A DNA stretch of 64,000 nucleotides from Manduca sexta (Eukaryota > Arthropoda > Insecta > Lepidoptera > Sphingidae), in NCBI RefSeq assembly GCF_014839805.1, contig NC_051134.1:11935170-11999169 (forward strand). The letters run 5' to 3'. How positions within the stretch are numbered: position 1 is the first letter of the stretch; every line of letters begins with the position of its first letter. The notes below the pieces were generated by a model. It was not told where the DNA came from, ran no database searches, and was given only the letters and a program-made list of their open reading frames with translations. This document shows positions 34,996 to 48,596 of the stretch, one piece after another. The position numbers and the translations under genes were made by a program.

Positions 34996-37900
34996 TTATA
35001 AAAATAGACAGAAAGAAACGCCCGTCAGCCTATGTAAAATTCTGACGTGAAACCTAACGTCGTTTTTCTAAGTTAACACGGCGCTACGTAATGTCGGTCG
35101 GGTTTCAGCGTTGTATCCGGTTACAGCTGAAATAACAAGACTGTCGCGTCATCTCTCAATTGGGCATGAATCGCGCTTTAATTAATTAATCTCTTTGTTC
35201 TTATAGTTTCTGTTAGCAATATGGTCCTTTTAGTTTCAGTATATTTTCTATGAGACAGTGTTCGTTGTGATGAATGGAGCATCTACTTCGAGATGGATGT
35301 TTTAATTTCTTTTTTGCTTAGTTTTTATTCTTCTTAGATAATTTATCTTTTTCTACTTTCTTCTTTTTTATGCCAGCCTTATTTAGACTGATAAATGGTT
35401 TCGGTCTAGCTACTACTAAAGTAGAGACTCAGAACCTTACGGTTCCCTATAAAGCATGGTAGAAGCTTCTGGTACCTTTCGATAAACGTATTTTTTGTAT
35501 GTACTATATTTGGAACACCCTATACTTACGATCATGTGAAAAGTACTGGCTATGTCATGTTAATGTAAATAATACCTAATCCCCCATTTTCTGTCTATTT
35601 CGTTACCTATCATACAATAATTTGTTTCTGGAGTATTCAATTATACCTATTGATATTACAAAAGTAATTAAAAATATTTTATCTAGCCGCTAAACCTAAA
35701 AGTGAACACCGAAAATTTAATTTACAATAAAAATCACATAGTTTTACTAGTGTTGGGATACGCTGAAACATTGCTTTATTTTTATTGGCATATATCTATA
35801 TTTCGTTTGGCTTTATCGTACAAAATATGTATGGCTTTGTTCGGTATTTCATGGATTTCAATTTGGTTTTGCTAGATTCAATCAATTTTAGGTCAATCAA
35901 CAGTATAGTGGCAACTCCCAATATGATTTAACAAGATGTTGAGGACAACCTTACCTGCTCAAATAATGTTCTGTTCTGGAATATACCAATCTTTCTTACG
36001 TCTGTAATTTAATTAATACAGAAAAAGACTGTCACGTTGGCTTTGAACTATTATATTTATCACTTGCTTTTACTATTTTCATTTATTGGACGTGTATTGT
36101 AGGTTTGTTCGCCACACAGACTCAAATTTGTGATCGATACCACTTCGGTATATACCGCTATACAATCTATACATATATTCCTCCTAATAATTATAGGAAT
36201 CCCAGAGGATCGAATGTTCGGAACAAAGTTATGTCTATTGTATGTTTATCGCCAATAGACGTAATATTAGTTCGTGTTCACTATTATGAACTCTAGCTCA
36301 AATACATTTACTGGTGAATTAGTCTCTAATATCCGTTTGAATCGACGCAATAGAGCGCTGAAACGGACGATTTGTGTATTCTGAGATCTTCGTAGTTTAT
36401 AGAATGGGTTGGGAAATGAATTCATTGTAAGTAAATACATTTATTTCGTATTAAGAACCTTTTATTTTAAGTTTGTATTTTTTTTTCAATCGGGAATCAG
36501 GATTCCTGATTGAAAATAATACAAACAATACGATGTACAAATAAGTAAATAGGTAAATAGCTCAAATGGTTGTTTTGTAACCTAAGGGTGTGTTGCAAAC
36601 ATTTGAAAAAGAAAATCGGTCACATAATTGCGTCATACAGCTTTGAAAATCTGAGAAGCAGTTTTCTGCGGAGGACATTGCCTAGACAATCATCATTTGA
36701 TTCCCAAAATAGATGTAGGTTTCGGATAGAAAATGAACATTTTCACACAGAACAATTCTTTATATAAGAACGCTTAGAATTCTTACAAGAGGCCCAAAAC
36801 AGCCATGTTCGGTCTACTGCAAATCTGACTATTGTAGACCACATAATTACAATGGCGACCAAATGGACGACGTTAGCTGCAATCCAATTACCCAATGAAC
36901 TGGAAATCCACGATATCCGACTGTGGAATTGTTACCATCGCCGTTACGAACCAATTTTAAAACTAAAAGTAAGTAAGAGTACATTCGCTGTATATTATTA
37001 AATAGTTTTAGGAGCAGCACAGATGTCAGCAACTGTCAGTTTCATCGTAATGTAGTAACATAATTTGAATAGCGTTCGTGCGGCGCCATAGTTTTGCTAT
37101 CTCAGGAGTGAGACGAATTAAACTCATATAATAATAGTAAAGGCTTTATAGTACATTGACTTAAGTACAGATAGCTAGGTATATTTTCTTAATGAAAACT
37201 TGCAGCACATTTCTTAATTACTGACAAATATAGGTAAAGAATATTATGCACTGTTTAGTAAAATTTGGGTGATTTAACAAATAACAAAGTAACAAAACAA
37301 AGTTTATTTGCTAATATCTTAATTTGTTTTACGTTAGAATTGTTTTTATTAATATGAAGAGGACATCTTTGGTTCATAATTGTATAGCTATATGCAGACG
37401 AACGCGGTCAGTAATAGCGCTCCAAAGAGCTTCGTGATTATTAAAATTCCTTTGAAGATAAACATTTCTATGTAAGTAATTTTATTGAGTACATTTTGGA
37501 ACTTAAAATGGTTTGATTAAATTGATCTTTATGCATTAAAAGGTTGAAAAATTGTAGTACCTGAATATAGAATAGAAATAGCAACATTTCAAGACAACGA
37601 CTATTATTTTTATAAAATCTTAAAACGAAAATTTAATTTAAACGTTTTATAAAATAACAGAATCTGAGTTTGTATATTGAAAGAAAAGCAATAAAAAAGT
37701 GGTGACTAAACTTGTGTTATTAAATTCAAATATAGGAAAAGTTATCGTCATTTTAATACATTTCAAACTTCGGATACATTTCTATTCCGCGGACAAAATT
37801 GCAAGCAAAATTTTATTAAAATTTATAACTCATTAATTTATAGTATAGGCTAGGACTCCATTTCAATATGCATTGTGGTTGTGCGGTAATCAAGCAACAA

Positions 37901-40900
37901 TAGTCGAGTATAACGAGTATAACTAATTAATTATTATGACGTTAGTGAGATTTGATTACGCATGTCCAGTTACTAATTAAGTTTGGTACATTAATAACTT
38001 GATTCTACGTACGAAATCTAGTATATTCATGAGTTATTTACATAAGGAAAACTTAGGAGGGTAGATGCTTTAAAAGTAATCATCGTTATTACCCTTGCAC
38101 GCTTTTTTTTAAAAGGATTTACGGCAATTTTTTGCTGTCAATTGTCATTTATATTTTATTTTACATAATTATAAACAGATTTAAAAATATATTCGTCAAT
38201 GAATACAACGAATTATCAAATCTCGGCCATTGTCACATAAAAGTAGGTCACAAACACGTGTCAAATGTTATTTTATTGAGTGTAGTGCGGTCAACAGCGA
38301 TCGTGTAACAATGTTAAGACCCTCGTCACGATTTACCCGTCGACTCCGCAGTTCGCTTGATCAGTGCCTTTTCCGTCTTATTACGTTACTGGTTGAAATA
38401 ATAGACGTTATTCCACGTCAATCCGCTGGATTGCTTAAGTAGAAAATCGGAGGGGATTCTATGAGAAAAAAATTTACCTCTTTCAATTTGTTGTTGACTA
38501 CTGGTTCTGAGTGTAAGAAGTAGATATGTGATGGCACGAAATCTTTGCTTTTAACTGCAAGCCAGGGAAGGCTATTTATCTCTAAACTTTGTAATATTTT
38601 AAAATTATTTAGTTCACACAAACGATGATAAATCCTTGATGGTTTGATGGTATTTGGCAGTGTAGATCAGGTATTAATCTAAGCTTAAATTCGATTCATT
38701 TATGAGGTTATCTCTTGACATTTCATCGGCGTTGAACTTTACGCCCATCCGATAGAATCTCGCCCCATCGACGAACGGATATATCGTTAATTCGATACGG
38801 TATGCCCGTTTTACGTATCCAACTCTTGGACAACAATGTATAAGAACCCGTGAAACCAAAGAAAGTACGTGATATTTCAAGTCAGAAACACAGACTTAAA
38901 TCATAACTCTTGTTTGACTTTGCCATCGCCGAGGAAATATGACTTCATAGCAATAAGATGTCAGAAAGCTGAACTCTTAAACAAAAGTTAGTAGTGTCGG
39001 GATTTCAAGCGGGAGTTCGCGTAACTTATCGTCGGGCTTAGGAATTTACTACATTTCGATACCTTACATATGAAATACTCGCAATGTGTTTTTTTTTATT
39101 TATTTTGAAAACTATGCGGATTTCATTGCATAGGCATACTCTACCAGTTAGTCTATAGGCCGATGTCAAGATTAAACTTGAGCGATATCTAAGTCCGTCA
39201 AATAAAAGAAGACAAGAAAATAGACTTGTAATTCATAGATTATATGGTGAATTAATCGAGTTGTAACCCTTATGTAAACTTTAAAATAGATTTGTCGCTG
39301 TTTGAATTTAGACCAAACTATAAAGTGGTGGCGCGGTTTAACGCGCTTAAAATATTCTAGTCTATGTAATAATGTCAAATAGTTTTAGGAAAATTTAGGG
39401 TAAGAAACGTTATCATGCGGCTGGTAGGTAATTGCTTTTGATAGTGATAAAGTGGATTTATAAAATCTAATTATGTTTAAGTTATGCCAAGGGACCAGAA
39501 GTTCCCAATTCACTTTTCTGTTGGTTTCAAAACGTCCCGAAGTTATGTCATAAAATACCACAAGAAGTCGCCGTGGTCTGAGAAAATTTTAATAAATCCG
39601 TCGTATTTGTAAGTAAAAACGTTTACCTAGCGCATTCAACTGAGCTTCAGAATAAAAATGCAGTAGCATTTTATATGTGCATCGTTCAATCGGAAAACCT
39701 TGCGAGTCGGGTCCTAGCGAAGATATTAGACAATTCCTACTCAGACACGTCTGGTTTGAATTGCAAACTCACCACAGATTTAGGCGTATTTGTTATATAT
39801 TTTAGGTTAAGTGAACTTTATTGATTTTTGATATCTCAGTTTCATTTTAGAAAGAAATTTCTTGTTTATGTTAGTATATATTTCAGTGAATTACTGGTAT
39901 TCTTATATCCCACGTACCGCCGAGTGAAATATAGTAATACCTTGCAATAAAATATAAGTAAAATTTATTTAATAATTCCATAGGCTATAGGATTTAGTTG
40001 AACCCTAGTTCAAGGGAAATAAAAGAAATATTAATAGTTAAACACTGCCTCATAACGCTTCGCAGTTCTCAAGAAGAAGGCAACTTCAATAGTTTTACAA
40101 TTCACTTTAAAAGATTAAGTAAGAGTTGGACGTTATAGTTCCGTTTCTAATTTCTCTGCAGAGCATTAACAAAAAAGATTAAACCTCTCACTTAACGACT
40201 GAAGTATTTTAAAGACACTTACTTTATTTTGTTTAAGACGCCCTTTCAAGCATTTGAGTTGAGGACTCTCTTCAATTGCAATGTAAGAGTGGCTTCTTTA
40301 AACGAATGAATATTTTGGAGTTAAGATTTCAGGTGCTCGGATTTGAATATGAAATTAAAAAATGGTTTATTGGTTAATACTTGAGTCATCTTAACTAAAA
40401 AATATGCACCGTTTTTGTAATAGAAGGCTGCGGTTTAAATCTTTATACTGATATAGTGGCGTAACTTATTATAAAAGGGCCTTATATCAAAATTTGTTGG
40501 AGGCCCTTCAGGGTAATGTGATTTTTTTTACGCTCGCTTAATGTAATGTAGGTAAGTGCCATGAAGGACCTCTAAGGCTCGGGGGTTTCGTATAAGCTGT
40601 AGCTAAGTCCCTGACCGAGACAAATGTGTGATTCATTTATACTTGGTATTAAACCGTATTTGTGGGACAGAAAGTCCTCCCTAGTTTGCGGAACTTATGG
40701 CCCTAGAAGACATATGTCTTGTATCTTACTAAGGGATTAAAACCATCACCTCATTAGTACTTCGTTGACTATCATTTTTAAAATGACCTTTTTCATATCG
40801 AGCGAAAATATTCATCTCCCCTATCTTCTACTAAAGTTACGACATAGTCCACTAATGTTCGTCGGTCCTTATTAAAATTCAAGCATCATTTTTATTCAAT

Positions 40901-41984
40901 TTAGAAAACTAAGCAATATGAACTGAAGTTCCCTGCTACGTTACAAACTTTGCAAAATATCGGACATTCGTATTTGATTTCTCAAAGCCCATAATGGAAA
41001 AGCTATTTCAGTATCGATCCTCGCTATTTTGCAGGCGCTGTGTAATTCAGGTCGTGTCTGACATTAAGTTCCGCCAGACTAACTCATTGTATCGAGATAT
41101 AATCTAGATTAGCCTACATTCAATTATTTGTTTTATTTCTGGAGCCTGTGAGCCTGAAATTGAACAAAAAGGATGACTAAGTTATGTGATTTGGGAAGAC
41201 AGAATTGGTATTTATGAATTTAACTAAATAAATAAGGAATTATAATATAACTAGTTATATTTCAGCCGTAGGTATAAAATAGTGCGAATATTAGGTACAA
41301 GTTGAGCGTGGAAAAGGGATCGCAATAAAACCTCCGCTTTTGATGACGTACGACGAATAAATGTGTGGAGCCTGTTCGCAGAATCCGTACTATTCACGAT
41401 TTTTTTTACTCCTTTTTCTGTCGCAACTAGTTTTCTATGTCATTCATCATTTTTATGGAAACTGGAATGATATTTTGTTCGTGAAACTGACATGCGGTAA
41501 CATTTATGTTTAATTGTATTTTTTGAGAATGTCTTGCAAAGAATTATTATGTATGTACATCTAATTTCCTGTTCTTAGTATTAGATACAAAATTATTGAA
41601 TTAAATCGCAAAATAAAATAAATTATGAACTTTTATTACATTTTAAAATAGTATGTAATATATTTTTTTATTTGACCTAAATCGTTGCCTTTATAAATTT
41701 TATTGAAATCTGAAATATTATTCCTGTTAAAAACAAAGTGATGACGACGAGTGAGTGACGTAGAAGTATTTCGGAATGAAATTTCTAAGATCACAACAAT
41801 AAGTTTAAATTAGACATTGAAATTTTTGCATACATATATTATCTTAAAAGTTTAAATAAACAGTTTCCTTAGACCCTAAACATAATTCTAGTTTCTGCCT
41901 CTATGGCTTTGCGCAGTCATTAATTCCGTATTGCAATTTGAATCAAACGGTTCATCAATTGCTTTAATGATCATTCCCATTTAG
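34996..41984. other. long non-coding stretch
   Basis: No recognisable exon or transposon apart from the hairpin at 36471-36526. Segments near 35030-35180, 38290-38420 and 38700-38830 are less AT-rich and might be conserved regulatory DNA of a large intron; this is conjecture. Confidence 0.35.
36471..36526. repeat. short perfect-loop hairpin
   Basis: GTTTGTATT with a T-run and CAATCGGGAAT pairs with ATTCCTGATTGAAAATAATA then CAAAC over about 25 bp, with only a few nt of loop. It is probably the core of a decayed foldback element. Confidence 0.6.
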
Positions 41985-42119
41985 GAACACATGTTGGTGC
42001 GGTAAACAACTAACCCACATTAGACCAGCATTGTAGACTGAAGGCTAAATCCTCTCAATTGTAAAGGAGGGACGTGCCCAGCAGTGGGATAGTATATACA
42101 GAGTTGGTATTATTATTAT
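41985..42119 (+). repeat. SINE, Metulj-like, diverged 3' part
   Basis: TTAGACCAGCATTGTAGACT, GGAGGGACGTGCCCAGCAGT and AGTATATACAGAGTTGGTAT followed by (ATT)n align with the copies at 30.6 and 34.8 kb but with more substitutions. Confidence 0.75.
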
Positions 42120-44494
42120 GTTATGATAAAAATATTATTAGGACACCTTTTGCTATAAAAACACTGAACGTTTGACAGACCGAGGCGTTGGTCATTGACA
42201 AGTCGTATAAGTTAGTTGGTTGATGAAATATTAATGAAAGTATTTCTGTAATCAGTGATAGTTCTTTTTATTTTAATCAAAATCACTTCAGTTCTTAACA
42301 ATATTAAACATTTGACAGCAGAATATCTAAGCGCATTTATTTAACTACATACGAAACATATTTGCCTTTCACAGAAAGATCGAAAAAACTCTATAACACT
42401 AAAACTAATAGTTCGCATGCTCATAACGATGAAAGTCTGTAAATTAAGCTGAGAAGATTATATCTCAGCGGAATAGAAATAATACGTGAAGGAAGGCATT
42501 TATCCGAACAATATCCGGCGAACCTTTCGTACTGAGCTCCGTTTATCTCGTGAGCACACGCCCTTAGCGGAAGTAATTATTTGATGAGATGGTTGTTGGG
42601 AATAATAAGATATTTTTTTATTATGTTGATTTCGTTATAGCGGATACAATAAGGATCAAATCGTCGTGTAACAGGAAAAGTATACGCTCGGTCTTTTTAG
42701 GAGTATGAATGGACAAAAGAGCCAAAAAGAAAATTAGTTTTATTTACTTCTGTGTATTTTTTTTTTCAATATTTTTACAACTGAATATTGAGAATAAGTT
42801 ACCAGCTTAATAAGAAGCTACGCGTCGGCTTTTAAAAATAGGAACACCATACTGAATTTGGAGTTAATAACGGTGTGGCATGTTTGATTGGTTGATTCGT
42901 TGGATTGTATGTGTGTCACTGCACTGCGGTCGTAATCCTGAGATACAAGATGTTAAGATAGGATCATGCGCACCCGCATAGGCGGCTTGCGAACAGAATT
43001 AGATGTGTCCGTAGAGGCTTAAAAAATCGTTATTTCGATAGTCAAGGATGGCTCTATCAATAATCATTAAATACTTTTTGATAATATAAATTTTTGAATA
43101 ATTTGTAAGTATGCAGTTAAATTTAAAACTAGATTTTAATGTAGTTTAACGTATGTAGATACCTACTAAGCATGCCGGCCTATATCTAGGTTATAAACAC
43201 AGATTAACCATTTTTTTTAATAGTATTTATGGCATACTGTATTGTTTGTATCCAGATAAAGACAAAAAAATAAAAAATATCGTCTACAAATCATAGCTAG
43301 ATTCCAAAAAGCGGGGGATTAATACCACATTTACTCTATACATAGCATAGTATTTGGATTTTAATAAAGCTTCAAATTTTTCGTTCCGAACAAAGCAAAT
43401 GGATGAAAGTTTATAGCGTATTTACGATGAAATAGTTGCGATGAAAATATTCGCTGTTTCGTTTACCTTTTGTGCAATGCCTATCACATAGTTTCAATGT
43501 GTCAGGAATTTATTTTCAATGCATTCTTCACAAAAATATTTACTATAAATTCCAATTATCACAGGTTATTTTATTTTCGATTTATCTTTACTACGAATAT
43601 ATATTTATTATGTAGCAAATAGAAATTACCTGTTGCATATTGATATGCAGTCGGGTTAATGAGATAATATAAAAATAAATAATAATTATATTACAGACAA
43701 CATTATATTACATACGTTGTTAATATGACTGATATTGACGTGTGATCTTGATCGTGATGCATTATTCTTGGACATCTTTTGTAAAATCAGCACATTTAAA
43801 TCTAAAGCTAATGTCTAAAAATAATAACATACTTTCCCAAGATTGTGCATTCATACGGTACAAAGTTTACCACGTTATACTACTAAAATGCCATTTACCT
43901 AACAATTTCGGACAAACACGCAATTTTCGTATTGGACAAATAAGATTTTCTCTAGAAATATACTCAGCTAAATTCACGTTCACCAATTTATCGTTCACTT
44001 ACAAATTGAGGTAATGTATCATTATATAGAATTTAATTAAATCAATAGATAGGCTTTGTTACGAGGATCGTTCGTTATTTGACTTGTCTTCGTAATTCTG
44101 TTTATAGTCAACTAATAGTTTAGTATTATGGCAACGTCGTTCATAATAAGATATTATTAGAATGATGACAGGGTCGACCGCTTGATAATAGCGGGTTTAC
44201 TGATGGAATTTATATTGAAATGTTATGTGATATTGTCTAGAATAGAAAGATCAATGGGTCTATTGTCTATAATATAGGTTATAAAATGTATGAACATATA
44301 ACTGCACATTTATGGCTCATAAAACTTTTATATATTTTTAAAAATAGCATAAATCATAATATTCTTTGCCACTATTGCTTAAAGTCCTTAAGTATTGGTA
44401 AGGATGGGTAAACTGTTTTTTTTTATTATGGTAAAACTATTTGTGTTTTCGTTCTACTCTCATTATTATGTTAATATCCGTACATATTATAAAA
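42120..44494. other. non-coding stretch
   Basis: Nothing recognised. The open frame at 43742-44014 has no known motif. Confidence 0.4.
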
Positions 44495-44625
44495 CAAAGG
44501 CTCCCCGTCGCGTCTGTCTGAACGCGATAAACTCACAAACTACTCAATGAATATTTTTGTATTAATTGAATCAACTTTTTATTTAATAGGGTTTTTTTGA
44601 GGCGAGGCTTGTCTTTTACGTGCGT
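44495..44625 (+). repeat. interspersed repeat fragment
   Basis: CAAAGGCTCCCCGTCGCGTC then TGTCTGAACGCGATAAACTC and AAACTACTCAATGAATATTT is a familiar lepidopteran repeat head; the 3' boundary is approximate. Confidence 0.5.
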
Positions 44626-46827
44626 GCTAATTAATTATAAGTGTTATGTGGCTTGCCAATAGTCATTATCATCTTTAGAAGATATAGTGTTGAATATAGT
44701 GCATAATATTAGTTTCGTGTCTGTTACTTCGTTTGGCAAGTGCTATACTTTCTTACATATTTTGTTGAATTGAATAGACACGTACTTAGCCCCAATCTAA
44801 AGCATACATTAATCGTTATCCGTATCTTTACTATATTACTTTATTTGTCCATTTAAAGTAAGAATAACAATAAGGAGTGGATAATTAAACAACGTAGAGA
44901 CAATAACATTGTAGCCCCAGTTCATGCGACGTACTTTTGCTAAACTTGTTACCTTACCAGTATCATTCTCCTCGGTGGCCTAAAAACCTTACGTTTTATG
45001 CGGAAAAAATATCTTTTTCTTCGTTTTTCATCCAGCACTCAGAGCAGTAAGCTGGGCCTGAGTTATACATTTTATAAAGAACTTTGACGTTCCTACAAAC
45101 GCAATTTTGCGCAGAATTGAGTCCACGGTACTGATTGCTCCGACTAAATAAAAGGAGCGTTTATTGAAGCTATGTTTTGTATTACTTACTCTTAGGACTT
45201 TTAGTTGTGATTGTAATAATGTAAATAAATTAAATATTTATTAAGAATGGTATTTTCTATGTTTACGCGAATGTTAGACATTAAAAAAATATATTTTACG
45301 GATTTTATTGCGGTTTCTTATATTTTAATTTTCTCCTGACATTTCGAAGACTGCAGCCTTCGTGTTCAACTGATGTGCTGGTTATCCGTAAAGTCAAAGT
45401 TATAATATATACCTACAATTTACAATTATACTATTCCTCTTTTTAAGCTGTCTGGTCTGATCTACGCAAAATGAGCTCACAGTGTCTGGAAGTCTGGCAG
45501 TCGGTTATTAAAAATGATAAGAAATCTGTAATATGACGTTATTAAAGTTAATAGTTCTTTAACGATAATGATATATAAAAATCTGATCGAGAAATATTTA
45601 AAACAAAGGTTAACCTTTTTCAAATGAAACTACAAATCAAATACATCCTAAGTACCTACTTATTTATCGTTTGAACACGTGATTCATGCGGTTGTTGGCA
45701 CGTGCGGGAACTGTAAGATTTTGCTAATATATTTTAACATGAACGAGCGGCGTCCAAGCGTCCGATGCCGTAACCGCATGCTCCATTCTGAATCTCACAC
45801 GACGCTCCCCACATATCCTCTGGCCATCACGTACGAACTGCCACGGATGCCATTTCCTATGCGGTCGACTACGTATATACATGTATACATCTTTATTGAA
45901 TAGGTACATTGTAGCTGAGCCCTGAGTGTTAATGTCCTTTACAATTTATTGTATAATAATCTTAGTTTTACACATACCTATACATTATACATACCTGATG
46001 GTAAGTCGAGTGGGGTCCAATATAATGTCTATTTACGAGAAATGATTACCCCTCTAGATTATATTAAAATCAATATTTAATGAATATTTTAAACTTTCGT
46101 TTAGAGATAGCAGTAGTATAGTCCCACTTATCAAGATTTAAGGTAACTTCGGTAGTAAACATACCATACCAACGATTATTTTGCGATCGATACTGGGAAT
46201 AAAAATCAAAATAAATCATCTGTAAGCCTCACACACAAATCTTATTCTGAATTATTTTTTTAGGACTTGAAAATAGATTGGAATCGCGTATAAAATCGGT
46301 TAATGATTAATCTAGATGCAGAGAATATTTTCGTGTTTTTATTTATTTAAAATATCAACAATTGTCACTTTGAAACATTTACAAAAAGATACATAATACA
46401 AATATAAATCAAGTAGTTGCACAACCACACTACGGTAATCACAGCACGCAATAGTAAATGTAATTTTTAGTTGTTTGAAGCTTGTCCCATTGAAACATGT
46501 ATACCCGGTGTGTTTACAGTCAGGACATTCTTGTTTACACTAATATCTTTAAACAAACGTGAAGATTGATGCATATCGGATTATTTACCTATAACTGTTT
46601 TTATAACTAAACTATACCACGAGTGGTACGATGAATGATGGATACAAGATCTCGTCTACTGTAATTTTGTTTGATAATGCAGAGAAATTTCATTCAGAAA
46701 TAAATTTCGATATCGGTCTCCTAAATAAGCTATTATTCTTTATACTTGTTGGTCTTAATAAACAATATGATAATTAAACATTTGTAGTTGTTACAATAGA
46801 ATTGCTTAAATAGGTATCAATATTTAC
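44626..46827. other. non-coding stretch
   Basis: Mostly AT-rich. At 45724-45909, minus strand, a frame reads RPHRKWHPWQFVRDGQRICG, which vaguely resembles the C-terminal part of a LINE ORF; too weak to call. Confidence 0.35.
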
Positions 46828-46838
46828 ATCAATGCCTA

Positions 46839-48585
46839 GAAATGTATGAAAGTAAATTACAAGAAAAATTTGAAGGGCTAGGTGAGGTGTGTGAGGTAGA
46901 AAAATTATGGAAGGAATTTAAAAAGGAGGTTGTGAATGTTGCAGTTGAAGTTTGTGGAGTAACAAAAAGAAAGAAATGTAAAGAGGTAAAGAATGTTTGG
47001 TGGGACAATGATGTTCAAAACGTTGTTAGTCAGAAGAAGCATGCATGGTTAGACTGGTTGGCAATAAGAGCAGATAATAGAATGGGAAAGGCAAATGATA
47101 GAGATGTGTCAAATATGAAAAATAAGTATAAAAGAATAAAAGAGGAAGTGAAAACATTAGTTAAGAAGAAGAAGGATGAAGCAAAGGAAAATTTTGATAG
47201 AAGATTGTGTCAGGATTTCCAGAGGAACATTAAGTTTTTCTGGAAAACAATTAGGAAAGCTAGAGGAAAATCAACATCAGCAGAGCTTAGTAGTGTTAGA
47301 GATGCGAATGGGAGAAGCGCATTAAAAAGATGGAAGGAATATTTTGAAAGTATGTTTGAGAAAGAAGATACGCAGGATTTACATGAGATTGATGAAAGGG
47401 AAGAAAAAGAAGATAAAATAGGCATGGATGAAATTGTGAAAGCTTTAAATAGCATGAAGATGGGTAAGGCACCAGGGTATGATAGGGTGTCTGTCGAAAT
47501 GCTAAGGGCTGGACAGGGCGTTGTGGCAAGTCTGTTGTGTCGACTCTTGAATTTGTGCTGGAGCAGAGGCGTGGTACCAAAAGATTGGTGCGGCGCCGTC
47601 ATTGTTCCACTATACAATGGTAAGGGGTCGCAGCAAGACTGTCAAAGCTACCGAGGCATTAGCCTTCTTAGTGTTGTCGGCAAACTATATGCTAAAGTTT
47701 TGATTGAAAGGGTTATAAAAGAGACCTGTGATAACATTTGGGATGTACAAGCTGGATTTCGAAAGGGCATGGGGTGCACAGACCAGGTCTTTTCCTTGCG
47801 AAATGTTGTAGAGAAATATTTGTCCAAAGGGCAAAAAGTTTTCTGCGCTTTCGTAGATTTGGAAAAGGCCTATGATAGAGTGATAAGGAATGAACTATGG
47901 TCAGCTTTGTCCGTGTTTGGGGTGAGTAGTAATCTAATTCGAGCGCTTAAGTCTCTCTATGAGAACTCTATTTCTTGTGTTAGAATAAATGGAGCCTACA
48001 CTAACGGGTTTCGCATTAATAAGGGTGTGAGACAGGGATGTGTAGCGTCTCCATGGCTGTTCAACCTATTCATGGATAGCTGTCTAAAGGATATGAAAGA
48101 GAGTGAGTATGGGCTGAGGATGAATGAGTTGTCACTCAATTGTTTACTCTACGCTGATGATCAAGTAATTCTTGCTTCATCGGCGGAAGAGTTACAAAAG
48201 TTAGTGACAATTATGGATGGTGCTTTTGGGAGAAAGGGCATGAAAGTAAATATTAATAAAACGAAAGTTATGGTGTTTGAAAGGGACGATAGCATGACAG
48301 AATGCAACATTATAATCCGTGATGAAAGGCTACAGCAAGTAAGAGAGTTTGTGTATCTGGGTTGTGTTTTCACTAGTGATGGAAGGCATGATAGTGATAT
48401 AGATAGACGTGTGAGTGCATGGAATCGGGTGAATGGGGCACTGCACACTTTTATGGGTAGCTGCAAAGTGAAAGGATTAATGAAGGTTGAGGAAGCTCGA
48501 GAAGTATGTCAGGACCGTGCAAAGTGGCAATCTATAGTCTCTGCCTACCCCTATGGGATAAAGGCGTGATACTATGTATGTATGT
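46839..48585 (+). mobile_element. RTE-clade LINE retrocopy, 5'-truncated, with target duplication
   Basis: A 1747-bp insertion flanked by ATCAATGCCTA (46828-46838) and ATCATTGCCTA (48586-48596), an 11-bp target duplication with one mismatch. It lacks the 5' endonuclease half. The 3' end is the short TATG repeat typical of RTE elements. The same 3' sequence appears at 13.6 kb and in the tRNA-derived SINEs at 52.4, 58.0 and 61.8 kb. Confidence 0.9.
46842..48569 (+). CDS. RTE-clade reverse transcriptase ORF, 5'-truncated with internal deletion
   Basis: A continuous 575-codon frame from the retrotransposon ORF2. RT motifs are in order: LNSMKMGKAPGYDRVSVEML, IVPLYNGKGSQQDCQSYRGI, QAGFRKGMGCTDQV, FVDLEKAYDRV (residues 337-347), GVRQGCVASPWLFN (395-408), and the catalytic YADD (437-440). 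The frame ends EEAREVCQDRAKWQSIVSAY-PYGIKA. The apurinic endonuclease domain that should precede the RT is absent. Near residue 545 the text jumps from FMGSCKV to KGLMKVEEAR; related RTE proteins have a longer C-terminal stretch between these blocks, so an in-frame deletion is likely. The ATG is probably internal. It cannot transpose by itself but could yield an RT. Confidence 0.92.
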   Translation: MYESKLQEKFEGLGEVCEVEKLWKEFKKEVVNVAVEVCGVTKRKKCKEVKNVWWDNDVQNVVSQKKHAWLDWLAIRADNRMGKANDRDVSNMKNKYKRIKEEVKTLVKKKKDEAKENFDRRLCQDFQRNIKFFWKTIRKARGKSTSAELSSVRDANGRSALKRWKEYFESMFEKEDTQDLHEIDEREEKEDKIGMDEIVKALNSMKMGKAPGYDRVSVEMLRAGQGVVASLLCRLLNLCWSRGVVPKDWCGAVIVPLYNGKGSQQDCQSYRGISLLSVVGKLYAKVLIERVIKETCDNIWDVQAGFRKGMGCTDQVFSLRNVVEKYLSKGQKVFCAFVDLEKAYDRVIRNELWSALSVFGVSSNLIRALKSLYENSISCVRINGAYTNGFRINKGVRQGCVASPWLFNLFMDSCLKDMKESEYGLRMNELSLNCLLYADDQVILASSAEELQKLVTIMDGAFGRKGMKVNINKTKVMVFERDDSMTECNIIIRDERLQQVREFVYLGCVFTSDGRHDSDIDRRVSAWNRVNGALHTFMGSCKVKGLMKVEEAREVCQDRAKWQSIVSAYPYGIKA

Positions 48586-48596
48586 ATCATTGCCTA

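Noticed and set aside
38230..38442. 70-codon plus-strand frame as an exon
   Set aside because: No splice sites, start context or recognisable motif.
45724..45909. LINE C-terminal fragment on the minus strand
   Set aside because: Only a loose resemblance over about 45 residues; left unannotated as an element.
47210..47617. 135- and 94-codon minus-strand frames
   Set aside because: Antisense shadows of the RTE ORF.
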